From contig NZ_CP063812.1 of the NCBI RefSeq assembly GCF_015277855.1, forward strand, positions 124,001 to 188,000: a stretch of 64,000 nucleotides of DNA, written 5' to 3'. Shown here piece by piece: positions 34,569 to 43,671 of the stretch (positions are counted from its first letter, which is position 1; each line of letters starts with the position of its first letter). The stretch is from Microbacterium cremeum. GTDB taxonomy: Bacteria > Actinomycetota > Actinomycetes > Actinomycetales > Microbacteriaceae. Position numbers and translations under genes: made by a program. Below the pieces are notes generated by a model that saw only the letters and a program-made list of their open reading frames with translations, was not told where the DNA came from and ran no database searches.

Positions 34569-35831
34569 ATGATGATCAACAGACGCCTACCCGCGGTCGC
34601 AGTCCTGTCTGCCGCCGCCCTCGCCTTCACCGGCTGCGCCGCAAGCGGAGCCTCGGGTGAAAGCGGGGACGACATCCAGCTCCGCATGCTGGTCAATGTC
34701 ACCCCCAACCTCACCGAGGAATGGTGGAACGAACTCGTAAAGCCGTTCGAAGAAGCGAACCCGGGCGTCGACGTCGTCATCCAGAACCCCGGCGCCGAAG
34801 GCGTGGCCGCTGCCGTCCCGCGCCTGCTCGCCTCCGGCGACGTGCCCGACGTCGTGCAGAGCATCCCGCCGTCGCCCGAGCTCGCGCCCGAGCTCGTCGA
34901 CCTGTCCGGGTACGAGTGGGCGGTCGAGGGGCCGCTCGCCGACCAGTACTCGATCGACGGCAAGCAGTACATGGCCGGCATCGGGGTGCAGCTGCAGAGC
35001 CTCATGTTCTACAACAAGACGGCGTTCGAGGAGGCGGGCATCGAGTCGGTTCCCACGACGCTCGACGAGCTGGACGACGCGCTGGCGAAGCTGAAGGACG
35101 CGGGGTGGCTTCCGATCCAGACCGGTGGCGACTGGATGTCGAGCCACGCGCTGCAGGCCGTCGGCCTTCCCACGGTCATCGCCGAGTACCCCGACTGGTT
35201 CGCCGAGATGAGCTCCGGTGAGCTGACCTTCAGCGAGACCTATGGCGACGCCGTCGAGCGGTACGCGGACTGGGTCGCGGCAGGTTACATCCCGCAGGAT
35301 GCGCTCGGGGTGAAGTACCCCGACGCCGAACAGAACTTCCTCGCCGGCGGCGCCGCCATCTACCCGATGGGGAGCTGGTTCGCCGGAACGGAGGCGAAGA
35401 CCCCTGACGCCGCTGAGATCGGCGTCTTCCGCGCACCGGCGGCCGAGGGAGTCGACAATCCGGCGATGGGCGCCAACATCGCGAGCCCGTACGTCATCAT
35501 GAAGGCCTCGAAGCACCAGGATGCCGCGGCCGACCTGCTGGAGTACCTCACGACCGATGACGCCGCCGTCCAGAACCAGCTCGAGGTGGACGGCAACTTC
35601 CGGGACGGCTACGAGTACGAGATGACCGAGCTGGGCCAGGAGCTCCTTGCGATCGTCGCGGCGACCCCCGCGAGCGACTACACCCCGACGGGTGAGGGCT
35701 ACGGTGAGCGCAAGCTGCCCACCGGCTACTCGACGGAGATCAACGCGCAGACGCAGGCGCTCATCGGCGGCGCTTCCGCGGCCGAGGTGCTCCAGGCCAT
35801 GGACGAGTGGTTCACAGCCAACATCCGCTGA
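34569..35831 (+). CDS. Sugar ABC transporter substrate-binding lipoprotein (fucoside locus)
   Basis: This 420-residue family 1 solute-binding protein has a signal peptide with lipobox FTGC (Cys23). 'LMFYNKTAFEEAGIESVPTT' then LDELDDALAKLKDAGW and 'AAIYPMGSWFAG' are typical. GAGAGGA precedes ATG 34569; ATG 34572 is equivalent. The neighbouring fucosidases and L-fucose enzymes suggest fucosylated oligosaccharides as ligand, which is inference. Confidence 0.87.
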   Translation: MMINRRLPAVAVLSAAALAFTGCAASGASGESGDDIQLRMLVNVTPNLTEEWWNELVKPFEEANPGVDVVIQNPGAEGVAAAVPRLLASGDVPDVVQSIPPSPELAPELVDLSGYEWAVEGPLADQYSIDGKQYMAGIGVQLQSLMFYNKTAFEEAGIESVPTTLDELDDALAKLKDAGWLPIQTGGDWMSSHALQAVGLPTVIAEYPDWFAEMSSGELTFSETYGDAVERYADWVAAGYIPQDALGVKYPDAEQNFLAGGAAIYPMGSWFAGTEAKTPDAAEIGVFRAPAAEGVDNPAMGANIASPYVIMKASKHQDAAADLLEYLTTDDAAVQNQLEVDGNFRDGYEYEMTELGQELLAIVAATPASDYTPTGEGYGERKLPTGYSTEINAQTQALIGGASAAEVLQAMDEWFTANIR

Positions 35832-35907
35832 TCCGAACGACCACCCGGCCGGGAGCGGCGCCACCGAGCGCCGCACCCGGCCGGACCGACCCGACGGAGG
35901 TCCACCC

Positions 35908-36849
35908 ATGACGGCTGACACCGCGACCCACGTGCGCGGCACCCCGCCGGAGAGCGGCCGCCGACGCTCGCTGCGGGTGTGGCGCGACCGGCTTCCCGGC
36001 CTGATCATGGGCGGCCCGGCACTGCTGGTGTTCACGGCGATGTTCATCGTGCCGATGATCCTCGCGTTCGTGCTCAGCTTCACCGACTGGAACGGGTACT
36101 CGCTCGACCTCGACTTCGTCGGGCTCGAGAACTACCAGTACGCGTTCCGCAATCCCCGCACGGTCGACGCCGCCGTCTTCACCGCCGTCATCGCGGTCGT
36201 CGGCACCGCTCTCTGCAACAGCCTCGGGCTGCTCGTCGCGGTGCTGATCGCCCGCCCGGGTCGCGCCAACACGGCGATGCGCACGATCTTCTTCTACCCG
36301 TACATCATCAGCTCGCTCATCATCGGGTTCCTGTGGTCCGCGATGCTCGCGCCCACCGGCGTCGTCAACGGCTTCCTGAACCAGTTCGGAGTCGCGGCGC
36401 TGCCCTTCCTGACCGACGCCGGCTGGGCGAAGGCGGCAGTGATCGGCACCATCGTGTGGTCGAGCTTCGGCTTCAACATGATCCTCTACATCGCCGGGAT
36501 CAAATCCGTGCCCGTCGAGTACTACGAGGCCGCCACGGTGGACGGCGCGTCGCGCTGGCAACAGTTCCGCAACGTCACGCTGCCGCTCATCGCGCCCGTG
36601 GTGACGGTGAACCTCGTGCTCACCCTGGTCGGGCTGCTCAAGGTCTACGACATCGTCCTGGCGCTGACCGACGGCGGACCCGCGGGGTCGACCCAGACCA
36701 TCGTCTATCAGGTGCTCAAGGGATCGTTCTCGACGGCTCAGCTGGGCCTCGGCGCCGCGCAGTCCGTGATCCTGCTGATCGTCACCGCCGTGCTGGGGCT
36801 CGGCGTCACGCTCGCCCGGAGGGGCTCGGAGAAGAAGGTGACCGACTGA
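35908..36849 (+). CDS. Sugar ABC transporter permease 1 (MalF type)
   Basis: This 313-residue permease has six membrane helices (the first about 30-52) and the EAA loop YYEAATVDGASRWQQFRNVT. CGGAGG precedes the ATG. It overlaps the next permease by 1 nt and works with it. No ATPase is encoded in the operon. Confidence 0.9.
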   Translation: MTADTATHVRGTPPESGRRRSLRVWRDRLPGLIMGGPALLVFTAMFIVPMILAFVLSFTDWNGYSLDLDFVGLENYQYAFRNPRTVDAAVFTAVIAVVGTALCNSLGLLVAVLIARPGRANTAMRTIFFYPYIISSLIIGFLWSAMLAPTGVVNGFLNQFGVAALPFLTDAGWAKAAVIGTIVWSSFGFNMILYIAGIKSVPVEYYEAATVDGASRWQQFRNVTLPLIAPVVTVNLVLTLVGLLKVYDIVLALTDGGPAGSTQTIVYQVLKGSFSTAQLGLGAAQSVILLIVTAVLGLGVTLARRGSEKKVTD

Positions 36850-37796
36850 TGACGACCACGACCGCGCAAGCCACTCCCGCTCCTGCCGCCGAGATGCTCC
36901 TCGCAGAGATGCCGGCCACGAGATCGAGCCGCCGGCGACGGCAGCGCCCCCGCCCGTCCCGCGTCACGGCGATGGGCGCCGTCGCCAAATGGACCCTGCT
37001 CGGGGCCGGCGCCCTCATCATGCTCGTGCCGCTGTACATCATGCTGATCAGCGCGTTCAAGCCGCAGGAAGCCATCATCCGGCAGCCTCTCGCGATCACT
37101 CCCGAGATGTTCACCCTCGAGTACCTCGCGGATGCCGTCACCAGCGAGAAGTTCAACGTCATCGGCGCGTACGGCATCACCCTCCTGTTCGTCGCGCTCG
37201 TCAACGTCTTCGGCATCGCGCTGTCGGCACCCGTCGCCTACGTCATCGCGCGCGGTCGGTCGAAGTGGCACATCGGCCTGCTGCTGGTGTTCGTGTCGGG
37301 CCTGTTCATCCCGGGGCAGGTCACGCTGATCCCCGTGGTCTTCGTGCTCCGGCTCCTCGGCCTCATCAACACCATCCCGGGATTCATCCTGTTCGAGACG
37401 GCGGCGACGCTTCCCGTGACGATCTTCCTGTTCGCGGCGTATCTGCGCACGGTGCCGCGAGACATCGACGAGGCCGCCGCGCTGGACGGCGCCGGCCGCG
37501 TGCGGGCGTTCTGGTCGTGCATCTTCCCGATCATGAAGCCGGTGGTCGCGACGATCGTCGTGCTCAACTCGATCAGCGTCTGGAACGACTTCGTCAGTCC
37601 GCAGATCATCCTCGGACCGAGCTCCGGGATCTACACCGTGACGACCGGCGTCTACGCCGCCGTGGGCGAGTTCCAGACCAGCTACACGACGGTGTTCCCC
37701 ACGCTGCTGCTGGCGGTGGCGCCCGCGATCATCTTCTTCATCGTGATGCAGCGACACATCATCGGCGGCCTCGTCGCCGGAGCGACGAAGGGCTGA
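36849..37796 (+). CDS. Sugar ABC transporter permease 2 (MalG type)
   Basis: This 315-residue permease has a long basic N-terminal tail (SRRRRQRPRPSR), six membrane helices and the EAA loop DIDEAAALDGAGRVRAFWSC. It is coupled to permease 1 by the ATGA overlap, and the next gene starts 1 nt after its stop, so the catabolic genes are in the same operon. Confidence 0.9.
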   Translation: MTTTTAQATPAPAAEMLLAEMPATRSSRRRRQRPRPSRVTAMGAVAKWTLLGAGALIMLVPLYIMLISAFKPQEAIIRQPLAITPEMFTLEYLADAVTSEKFNVIGAYGITLLFVALVNVFGIALSAPVAYVIARGRSKWHIGLLLVFVSGLFIPGQVTLIPVVFVLRLLGLINTIPGFILFETAATLPVTIFLFAAYLRTVPRDIDEAAALDGAGRVRAFWSCIFPIMKPVVATIVVLNSISVWNDFVSPQIILGPSSGIYTVTTGVYAAVGEFQTSYTTVFPTLLLAVAPAIIFFIVMQRHIIGGLVAGATKG

Positions 37797-37797
37797 C

Positions 37798-39732
37798 ATG
37801 AATCCGCGCATCCACACCACACCGCTTCGGGACTTCCCGGCCTGGGCCGTGCTCGAACGGCGGCTCTTCGACGAGATCGAGTCGGCGTGGCGCCGGTTCT
37901 CGGAGCTCTACGCCGAGGAGGACGGCCGGCTCCGGTTCCACGGCGAGTTCGACTCCCGAGACGGCGTCGACGACTTCTACGAGGCGTTCTTCAACTGGCC
38001 CGCGTTCTATGCGCTCGGCGGAAGCGACGAGATCCTCGCAGCGTCCAAGCGGCACTGGGAGGGGATCACGGCGCAGCTGTCCGAGGCGGGCATGCTCACC
38101 GATGAGTACGAGAACGGCTACGACTGGTTCCACCAGGGCGAATCGCTGCTCTTCTTCTACGGGCTGTGCGCCGCCGACCCCGCCGACGAGCGGTTCGCGG
38201 AGCGGGCGCGGCGGTTCGCCGAGCTGTACACCGACCCCGCCCACCGCAACTACGACGCGCATCGCAACATCATCGCCGCGCCGCACACCGGCGCCCGTGG
38301 GCCGCTGGTCGGGCTCGGCGACCAATGGCAGGCATACTCGGCCGCCCAGCACGAGATGCGAGCGTACGGGCTCCCGCTGCACCACCTGCCCGGCATCGAG
38401 GCGTGGGACGACCTGGCCGACGCGGCGAACGCCGACGCGATGGGCCAGGCGATGCAGGCCCTCGCCGTGGGAGACGTGCCGGTGAATCTCGCGGCGACGA
38501 GCCTGGTCGTGAACCGCTGGCTCTACGACGGCGACGAGCGGTCCGCTGACTGGGTCGCACGCTACGTCGACGGCTGGCGCGAACGCGCGTCCGCGAACGG
38601 CGGCCTCGTTCCCGACAACGTCGCCCCGGACGGTCGCCCCGGCGGGCTTCACGACGGGCGGTGGTACGGCGGCCATTACGGCTGGGCGTGGCCGCACGGT
38701 CTGCACTCGGTCGGCATGGGCACGCTGATCGGTGGGATCAACGCGTCGCTGGTGACCGGCGACGACGCGCCGCTCGACATGATCCGCGCGGTGCTCGACA
38801 CGGCGCTCGACAACGCCGTCACCGCGCCCCTGAGCAGGACGTTCAGTCTGAGCGGCGGCTGGCGCGCGCGTCTGGGGAGTGCGGCGGCTGAGCCGATGAC
38901 CCTCGTCCCGTACCGCTACGGCCGTGACGGCTGGTTCGACTTCGGGCCGCTGCAGCTGGATCTGCCCACATGGCTCTGGTGGTGGACGCGGGATTCCTCC
39001 GACCGCGATCGCCTCGACCGCGTGCGCGCCGGTCATCCGGCGACCCCCGAACCGGTCATGCCCTTCCGCGACAAGACCGAGGCGGGGCACGAGGCGCCGT
39101 GGCTCGAGTACCTCGCCGGTGCGCTCCCCGGCTACCCCGAGCGCGCGCTGTCGATGGCGCTCGGTCAGGTGGCGCGGCGCGTCGCGATCATGGAGTCGGA
39201 GCATCCCGACCTCGCCACCGTCCATCTGCACTTCTGGCAGCGTGTCAACCCGGTCGTCACCGAAGTGCTGAGCCAGCTGATCACGGGAACCCCGCAGGTG
39301 CTCTACAACGGCGGCCTGCCGTTCTCGGCGGTGTCGTATCGCGACGCCGATCGCGACCGGCCGGGGCTTCCCGCCGATGTCGCGGCGCTCGTGACCGCCC
39401 TCGAGGACGACCGCATCGACCTCGAACTCGTCAACCTGTCGATGACGCGACGTCGGCGCGTCCTCGTCAGCGCGTCGCGGTTCGGTGAACGACGCCTCAC
39501 CGGCATCCAGACGGCGGGCGAACGCGGCGGCATCCACCCCGGCCCGTCGACCGCGTACGCCGACACCCCGGGAACGCCGTTCGGCGAGTCCGTCGGTGCC
39601 GCCGACGACGGAGCCGTGCTGGTCGACCTCGAGCCGTCGCACCGCGCGCGACTGACACTCCGGACGACGGCGGCGACGGCGCGCCCCGCGCATCGCCCCG
39701 CCGTCGGCGCCTACGACGGAGCCTTCCGATGA
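37798..39732 (+). CDS. Unrecognised 644-residue protein, probably an (alpha/alpha)6-barrel carbohydrate enzyme
   Basis: I cannot place this protein in a named family. It has no signal peptide or membrane segment. Aromatic- and His-rich blocks typical of six-hairpin sugar-active enzymes recur: 'FHGEFDSRDGVDDFYEAFFN' then WPAFYALGG, 'ENGYDWFHQGESLLFFYGL', 'AHRNIIAAPHTGARGPLVGL', 'YGGHYGWAWPHGLHSVGMGT' and LPTWLWWWTRDS. The C-terminal 120 residues look beta-rich (VLYNGGLPFSAVSYRD). It sits between the permeases and the RraA-like gene (overlap 4 nt), so it probably acts on the imported fucose-containing glycan as hydrolase, lyase or isomerase. Which one is open. Confidence 0.8.
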   Translation: MNPRIHTTPLRDFPAWAVLERRLFDEIESAWRRFSELYAEEDGRLRFHGEFDSRDGVDDFYEAFFNWPAFYALGGSDEILAASKRHWEGITAQLSEAGMLTDEYENGYDWFHQGESLLFFYGLCAADPADERFAERARRFAELYTDPAHRNYDAHRNIIAAPHTGARGPLVGLGDQWQAYSAAQHEMRAYGLPLHHLPGIEAWDDLADAANADAMGQAMQALAVGDVPVNLAATSLVVNRWLYDGDERSADWVARYVDGWRERASANGGLVPDNVAPDGRPGGLHDGRWYGGHYGWAWPHGLHSVGMGTLIGGINASLVTGDDAPLDMIRAVLDTALDNAVTAPLSRTFSLSGGWRARLGSAAAEPMTLVPYRYGRDGWFDFGPLQLDLPTWLWWWTRDSSDRDRLDRVRAGHPATPEPVMPFRDKTEAGHEAPWLEYLAGALPGYPERALSMALGQVARRVAIMESEHPDLATVHLHFWQRVNPVVTEVLSQLITGTPQVLYNGGLPFSAVSYRDADRDRPGLPADVAALVTALEDDRIDLELVNLSMTRRRRVLVSASRFGERRLTGIQTAGERGGIHPGPSTAYADTPGTPFGESVGAADDGAVLVDLEPSHRARLTLRTTAATARPAHRPAVGAYDGAFR

Positions 39733-40571
39733 CCGTCGATCTCACCCCGACACCCTCCCCTGCCGAACAAGGAGCACCCATGCCCCCGACCACTGCCGCG
39801 CTCGAGCGCCCTGCCTTCACACTTCCCGTCCGTGGTGACGCGTTCGAGCGCGCCACCGCGGAAGAGATCCGCGGGCTCGAGCGGGTGTCGTCGGCGACCG
39901 CGTGCGCGAAGCTGCACGGGCTCGGCATCTCGCGGTCGTTCGTCGAAGGGCCGCGTCCCCTGACGCCGGGGCAGCGCGTGGTCGGTTCGGCGCTCACGCT
40001 GCAGTTCATGCCGCAGCGAGAAGACGTCGCGTCCGGCCTCGGGCAGGAGTACGTCGAGCGTCACACCGCCCTGTGGGCGGTGCTCGAGACGGTGCAGCCG
40101 GGAGACGTGCTCGTGATCCAGGCCTACGGGAGCCGGTTCTCGGGGTGCATCGGCGACATCCTCGCACGCTACTTCGCACGCAAGGGCGGGGCCGGCATCA
40201 TCGTCGACGGACGCATCCGCGACTCGGGCCGCATCCGCGAGCTCGGCATCCCGGTCTGGTCGACGGGCACGACGCCCCACTACGCGTCGCAGTCCGAGCT
40301 CTTCCCGTGGGCCTACGACGTGCCCGTGGCCGTGGGGGGCGCGCTGTGCATGCCCGGCGACCTCGTGGTCGCGGACGACGACGGACCGGTAGTGGTCCCG
40401 CGCTCGATGGCGGGAGAGGTCGTCTCGGCGGCCCAGGACCACGAGCAGTGGGAGGTCTTCAGCCGCGAGCGGCTCGACTCCGGCGCGCGTCTGAGCGACT
40501 ACTACCCCCTGACCCCCGACACACGCGAGGAGTATGAGGCGTGGCGCTCCGCGAAACGATCCGACCGCTGA
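39729..40571 (+). CDS. RraA-family protein, candidate keto-acid aldolase/decarboxylase
   Basis: This 280-residue member of the RraA / HMG-aldolase fold has the conserved loop GGAGIIVDGRIRDSGRIREL (Arg-Asp metal-site motif) and 'GDVLVIQAYGSRFSGCIGDI'. Enzymes of this fold cleave or decarboxylate 4-hydroxy-2-keto acids with a divalent metal; RNase E inhibition is irrelevant here. In this locus cleavage of a sugar-derived 2-keto acid is plausible. Two starts are possible: ATG 39729, overlapping the previous stop, with GGAG, or ATG 39780 with a strong AAGGAG (263 residues). The first 17 residues look non-essential. Confidence 0.82.
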   Translation: MTVDLTPTPSPAEQGAPMPPTTAALERPAFTLPVRGDAFERATAEEIRGLERVSSATACAKLHGLGISRSFVEGPRPLTPGQRVVGSALTLQFMPQREDVASGLGQEYVERHTALWAVLETVQPGDVLVIQAYGSRFSGCIGDILARYFARKGGAGIIVDGRIRDSGRIRELGIPVWSTGTTPHYASQSELFPWAYDVPVAVGGALCMPGDLVVADDDGPVVVPRSMAGEVVSAAQDHEQWEVFSRERLDSGARLSDYYPLTPDTREEYEAWRSAKRSDR

Positions 40572-41488
40572 CGCCGGAAGGCGCGCATCCCTCTCTCGGA
40601 CTGGGATGCGCCCCGATCGGCAACCTGTACGCGCCCGTGTCGGAACGGGCGGCCGAAGCCACGGTCGAGGAGGCCTACGGACGCGGCATCCGCTTCTTCG
40701 ACACCGCACCCCACTACGGCGCCGGGGTGAGCGAGGTCCGATTGGGGCGCGCTCTGGCGGGCGTGGACCGCGACACCGTGTCCATCGCCACCAAGATCGG
40801 CCGGCGCATCGTCGACACCGACGGCAGGACCGTCCCGGCAGGCGGGACGGGTGCCGACACCGTCGGCGATCTCAGCAGGGACGGCGTGCTGCGCAGTCTC
40901 GAGGGAAGCCTTCGGCGGCTCGACACCGACAGAGTCGACCTGCTCTACCTGCATGACCCCGCGGACGTGGACGAGGCGCTCGCCGGAGCACTGCCGGCAC
41001 TGATCGAGCTGCGAGACGAAGGCGTCGTGCGTGCCGTCGGGGTCGGCATGGTGCACACCAAACCGCTGCATCGATACGTGTGCGAGGCGCCCATCGACGT
41101 CGTGATGCCGGCGGGGCGGCTCACCCTCCTCGACCGTTCGGCTCGAGGCGCCCTGGTTCCTGCGGCGCGGCAGCGCGGTGTGGGTCTCGTGGCGGCCGGC
41201 GTGTACAACTCCGGGATCCTCGTCGATCCGCGGGGCGCGCCCTACTTCGACTACCGACCGGCCGAGCCGGCCGTCGTCGCGCGAGCTCTCGAACTGGAGG
41301 CCGCCTGCGAGCGGCACGGCGTGCGGCTCTCCGACGCGGCCACCCGGTGGCCGCTGCGAGAGCCGGCGGTCGACGCCGTCGTCATCGGTGCTCGCACCGA
41401 GGCCGAGGTGGCCGCCTTCCACGACGGGTTCGATACGCCGATACCCGACGCGCTGTGGCACGAGCTGGAGCCCCTTGGCCTCCTCTGA
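40541..41488 (+). CDS. Aldo/keto reductase, L-fucose (aldose 1-) dehydrogenase-like
   Basis: This 315-residue NAD(P)-dependent aldo/keto reductase shows the tetrad: Asp and Tyr in FFDTAPHYGAG, Lys in ATKIG and His in LLYLHDP. The pattern resembles D-threo-aldose 1-dehydrogenase / pyridoxal 4-dehydrogenase-type proteins that oxidise L-fucose to L-fucono-lactone. GTG at 40541 has GAGGAG 8 nt upstream and overlaps the RraA gene by 31 nt. With the following lactonase-like gene it would form the first two oxidative steps of fucose breakdown. Confidence 0.85.
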   Translation: MALRETIRPLTPEGAHPSLGLGCAPIGNLYAPVSERAAEATVEEAYGRGIRFFDTAPHYGAGVSEVRLGRALAGVDRDTVSIATKIGRRIVDTDGRTVPAGGTGADTVGDLSRDGVLRSLEGSLRRLDTDRVDLLYLHDPADVDEALAGALPALIELRDEGVVRAVGVGMVHTKPLHRYVCEAPIDVVMPAGRLTLLDRSARGALVPAARQRGVGLVAAGVYNSGILVDPRGAPYFDYRPAEPAVVARALELEAACERHGVRLSDAATRWPLREPAVDAVVIGARTEAEVAAFHDGFDTPIPDALWHELEPLGLL

Positions 41489-41489
41489 C

Positions 41490-42329
41490 GTGGGTATCGT
41501 CGACGCCCACGTGCACCTGTGGGACACCGGCGTCGTGCACCTGTCATGGTTCCGCGACGAACTCGGTCTCGCGCGCAGCGCGACCGCGGCCGACTTCGCG
41601 GCCGCCGCGGGCGACGTGGCACCCGCCACGGCCGTGACGGTTCAGGCGGGGGACACGCTCGGCGAGGCGCGGTGGCTGCTCGACGAGACCACACGGGTCG
41701 GGGTGGGGTCGGTCGCGGTGCTGCAGTACGAGGCCGCGAAAGGCAGATGGGCCGGCGTCATGCAGGACGCCCTCGAAGCGACCGACACACGGATGCCGCG
41801 CGTCGGCGGCATCCGTGTGTCGACACCGTCGGGCGCGGCCGACCTCTCGGATGTCCGGTGGCTCGATCGGCTGGCGGCGAGGCTCGCGCATTCGTCCCGC
41901 GTGCTCGAACTGCTGGTGCGTCCGGAGCAACTCGGAGCGACCGCAGAGCTCGCGCGCCGGCATCCGAGTCTCGCGGTCGTCGTCTGCCACCTGGGGCTCG
42001 GCAGCGCCCAGCCCGACAGTGCATGGCGGCGGGACCTGTCCCGACTGGCGCGCGTGCCGAACGTCGCAGCCAAGCTCTCGGGCGTCGTCGCCGGGCGCGA
42101 CGCCGCAGCGCTCAGAGAGGTCGTCGGCGCTGCGGTGGACGCCCTGGGTCCGGACCGTCTGCTGTTCGGGAGCGACTGGCCGATCTCGGCGCGGTCCCTC
42201 GGCTATGCCGAGGTGGTCGAGCGCACGGCGGCCGCGCTGCCGGGGCTGTCGGCCGCCGACACGCGGAGCCTCTGGCGTCGTACCGCCGAGCGGCTCTATC
42301 GCATCGAGCTCAGTCCCGGCGCGCGGTGA
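41490..42329 (+). CDS. Amidohydrolase family 2 protein, L-fuconolactonase-like
   Basis: This 279-residue TIM-barrel hydrolase has HxH metal ligands in VDAHVHLWD (residues about 5 and 7), His in VVCHLGLG and Asp in LLFGSDWPIS, as in COG3618 sugar lactonases. It would open L-fucono-1,5-lactone to L-fuconate. GTG at 41490 begins 1 nt after the previous stop; a TTG at 41475 is an alternative. It overlaps the 3' end of the convergent GntR gene by 20 nt. Confidence 0.82.
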   Translation: MGIVDAHVHLWDTGVVHLSWFRDELGLARSATAADFAAAAGDVAPATAVTVQAGDTLGEARWLLDETTRVGVGSVAVLQYEAAKGRWAGVMQDALEATDTRMPRVGGIRVSTPSGAADLSDVRWLDRLAARLAHSSRVLELLVRPEQLGATAELARRHPSLAVVVCHLGLGSAQPDSAWRRDLSRLARVPNVAAKLSGVVAGRDAAALREVVGAAVDALGPDRLLFGSDWPISARSLGYAEVVERTAAALPGLSAADTRSLWRRTAERLYRIELSPGAR

Positions 42330-42996
42330 GCGCGTCGCCGTCGTCGCCGAGGAGCGTACCCGCCGCGTGAGCGCGGAACAGCTCTCCCGCGGCGGTCTCG
42401 TCGCCGGCGAGGAGCACATCCAGCAGCCCGCGGTGCCACTCTGCGACGAGTGTCCAGTCGCCGGGGAACTCGGGGTCCCCCAGGACGTGCATCGATCGCA
42501 GGCTGGGTTCGATGATGTCCCACATCCGCGGGAGGTAGGCGTTGCCGCTCGCTTCGATGACCGTGCGGTGGAAGACGAAGTCGAGCTCGCGGAACTTCCC
42601 CAGCTCCCGGGCGCCGGCTGCCTCGCGCATCTCGCCGATCAGGTCGGTGAGGCGCTGCGTCGTCGCATCGTCGAGTCGTCCGCAGGCGAGCCGGCCGGCC
42701 AGCTCCTCGAGTGCGGCGCGTGCCACCTTGGCCTGCTCCGCCTCCTCGTCGGTGTACTGCGCGACGAAGTTGCCCTGGTGCCGCACGTGCGTCACCAGCC
42801 CTTCGTGCGCGAGTCGCTTCAGCGCGTCGCGCACGGGCGCCTGACTCACCTGCAGCTGGCGGGCGAGCTGGGATTCGACCAGCTGCTCACCGGGAGCCAG
42901 GCTCGTGTCCTTGATCATCGTCTTGATGAGGGAGTAGATCTGGTCGGACAGAAGGCCGTGCTGGAGGCCCTTCATCGAGCTCAGGGCGTCAGTCAT
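42310..42996 (-). CDS. GntR-family regulator (FCD type) of the fucoside locus
   Basis: This 228-residue repressor has a winged helix-turn-helix at about 10-75 (LAPGEQLVESQLARQLQVSQ, APVRDALKRLAHEGLV) and an FCD effector domain at about 85-215, with ligand residues in 'ELDFVFHRTVIEASGN' and 'WHRGLLDVL'. ATG at 42996 is preferred to 43002, because a -10-like TAATCT (43004-43009) ends 7 nt upstream, the usual leaderless spacing here. Operator B immediately upstream indicates autorepression. The effector is probably fucose or a derived sugar acid (inference). Confidence 0.87.
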   Translation of the reverse strand: MTDALSSMKGLQHGLLSDQIYSLIKTMIKDTSLAPGEQLVESQLARQLQVSQAPVRDALKRLAHEGLVTHVRHQGNFVAQYTDEEAEQAKVARAALEELAGRLACGRLDDATTQRLTDLIGEMREAAGARELGKFRELDFVFHRTVIEASGNAYLPRMWDIIEPSLRSMHVLGDPEFPGDWTLVAEWHRGLLDVLLAGDETAAGELFRAHAAGTLLGDDGDALTARRD

Positions 42997-43003
42997 GGGC
43001 ATC

Positions 43004-43027
43004 AGATTACCCGATAATCGACAATCG
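43004..43027 (-). promoter_or_regulatory. GntR promoter -10 and operator B
   Basis: On the minus strand TCGATTATCG (43012-43021) directly precedes the -10 TAATCT (43004-43009). It fills the 25-nt gap between the esterase stop (43028) and the regulator, so the regulator can be transcribed both from here and by read-through. Confidence 0.7.
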
Positions 43028-43636
43028 TTAATGGATGCCGACAGCAGCGGTCCACGCGTCGGCGATGGTCGCTGCGCCGAGAGGCGTGGGGTGCACCCCG
43101 TCGGGAGCCAGAGCCGCCGGGCCGCCGGAGTGGCTCGACGCCACCGCCGTGAGGTGCGAGTGCAGCGGGACGAACACCGCCCCGTACTCGTCCGCGAGCC
43201 GCCTCACGACCGCCCGCTTCCCGGCGAGGTCCTCGAGCCACGTCTCCTGTTCGCCACGGACCGGCAGCAGGAACGGCTCGATGAGCACGGTGCGAGCCGG
43301 TACGGCGTCCAGCACGGCGCGGTACGAGCGCTCGAACTCGACGTCGTCGGTGGGATCGGCGGAGTCGAACCGTCGCCAGGTGTCGTTGATCCCGACGAAC
43401 ACGGTCAGCACATCTGCCCCCGCGGGGACCAGGTCGTCGGCGATCCGCGCCTCCAGGTCTTTGGCGCGGTTCCCGCTGATACCGAGATTGCGGACGGTCG
43501 CCGCCTCGTCCCGCTGACGCAGCCGCGCGTCGAGGAGCGACACGTAGCCGTCGCCCAGCGAGGAGTCGTCCGCGCGGTCGCGGCCGGCGTCGGTGATGGA
43601 GTCGCCGTAGAAGACGTATCGGGTGGCGGCGGTCAT
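43028..43636 (-). CDS. SGNH/GDSL-family hydrolase, probable sugar O-acetylesterase
   Basis: This 202-residue cytoplasmic esterase-like protein has all four SGNH blocks: Ser in FYGDSITDAG (about residue 13), Gly in NLGISGNRA, Asn in FVGINDTW, and Asp/His in PDGVHPTPLG (about 183-186). Relatives deacetylate pectic and other plant sugars. GGAAGGAA precedes the ATG. In this locus removal of O-acetyl groups from imported fucosylated oligosaccharides is plausible. Confidence 0.85.
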   Translation of the reverse strand: MTAATRYVFYGDSITDAGRDRADDSSLGDGYVSLLDARLRQRDEAATVRNLGISGNRAKDLEARIADDLVPAGADVLTVFVGINDTWRRFDSADPTDDVEFERSYRAVLDAVPARTVLIEPFLLPVRGEQETWLEDLAGKRAVVRRLADEYGAVFVPLHSHLTAVASSHSGGPAALAPDGVHPTPLGAATIADAWTAAVGIH

Positions 43637-43671
43637 GCCGTTCCTTCCGGAGGTGATCGGGTGAGGGGACC

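Noticed and set aside
34481-35005. N-terminal extension of the GH95 gene across the divergent promoter
   Set aside because: It would run over operator A and the start of the binding-protein gene; ATG 34480 has AAGGAG and starts the conserved GH95 N-terminus.
37759-39693. 644-codon minus-strand frame exactly opposite the unknown 644-residue gene
   Set aside because: The plus-strand frame fits the operon (1-nt gap upstream, 4-nt overlap downstream), while the minus frame has shadow composition (Val/Arg/Gly/Asp) and no ribosome site. I still note that the plus-strand function is unknown.
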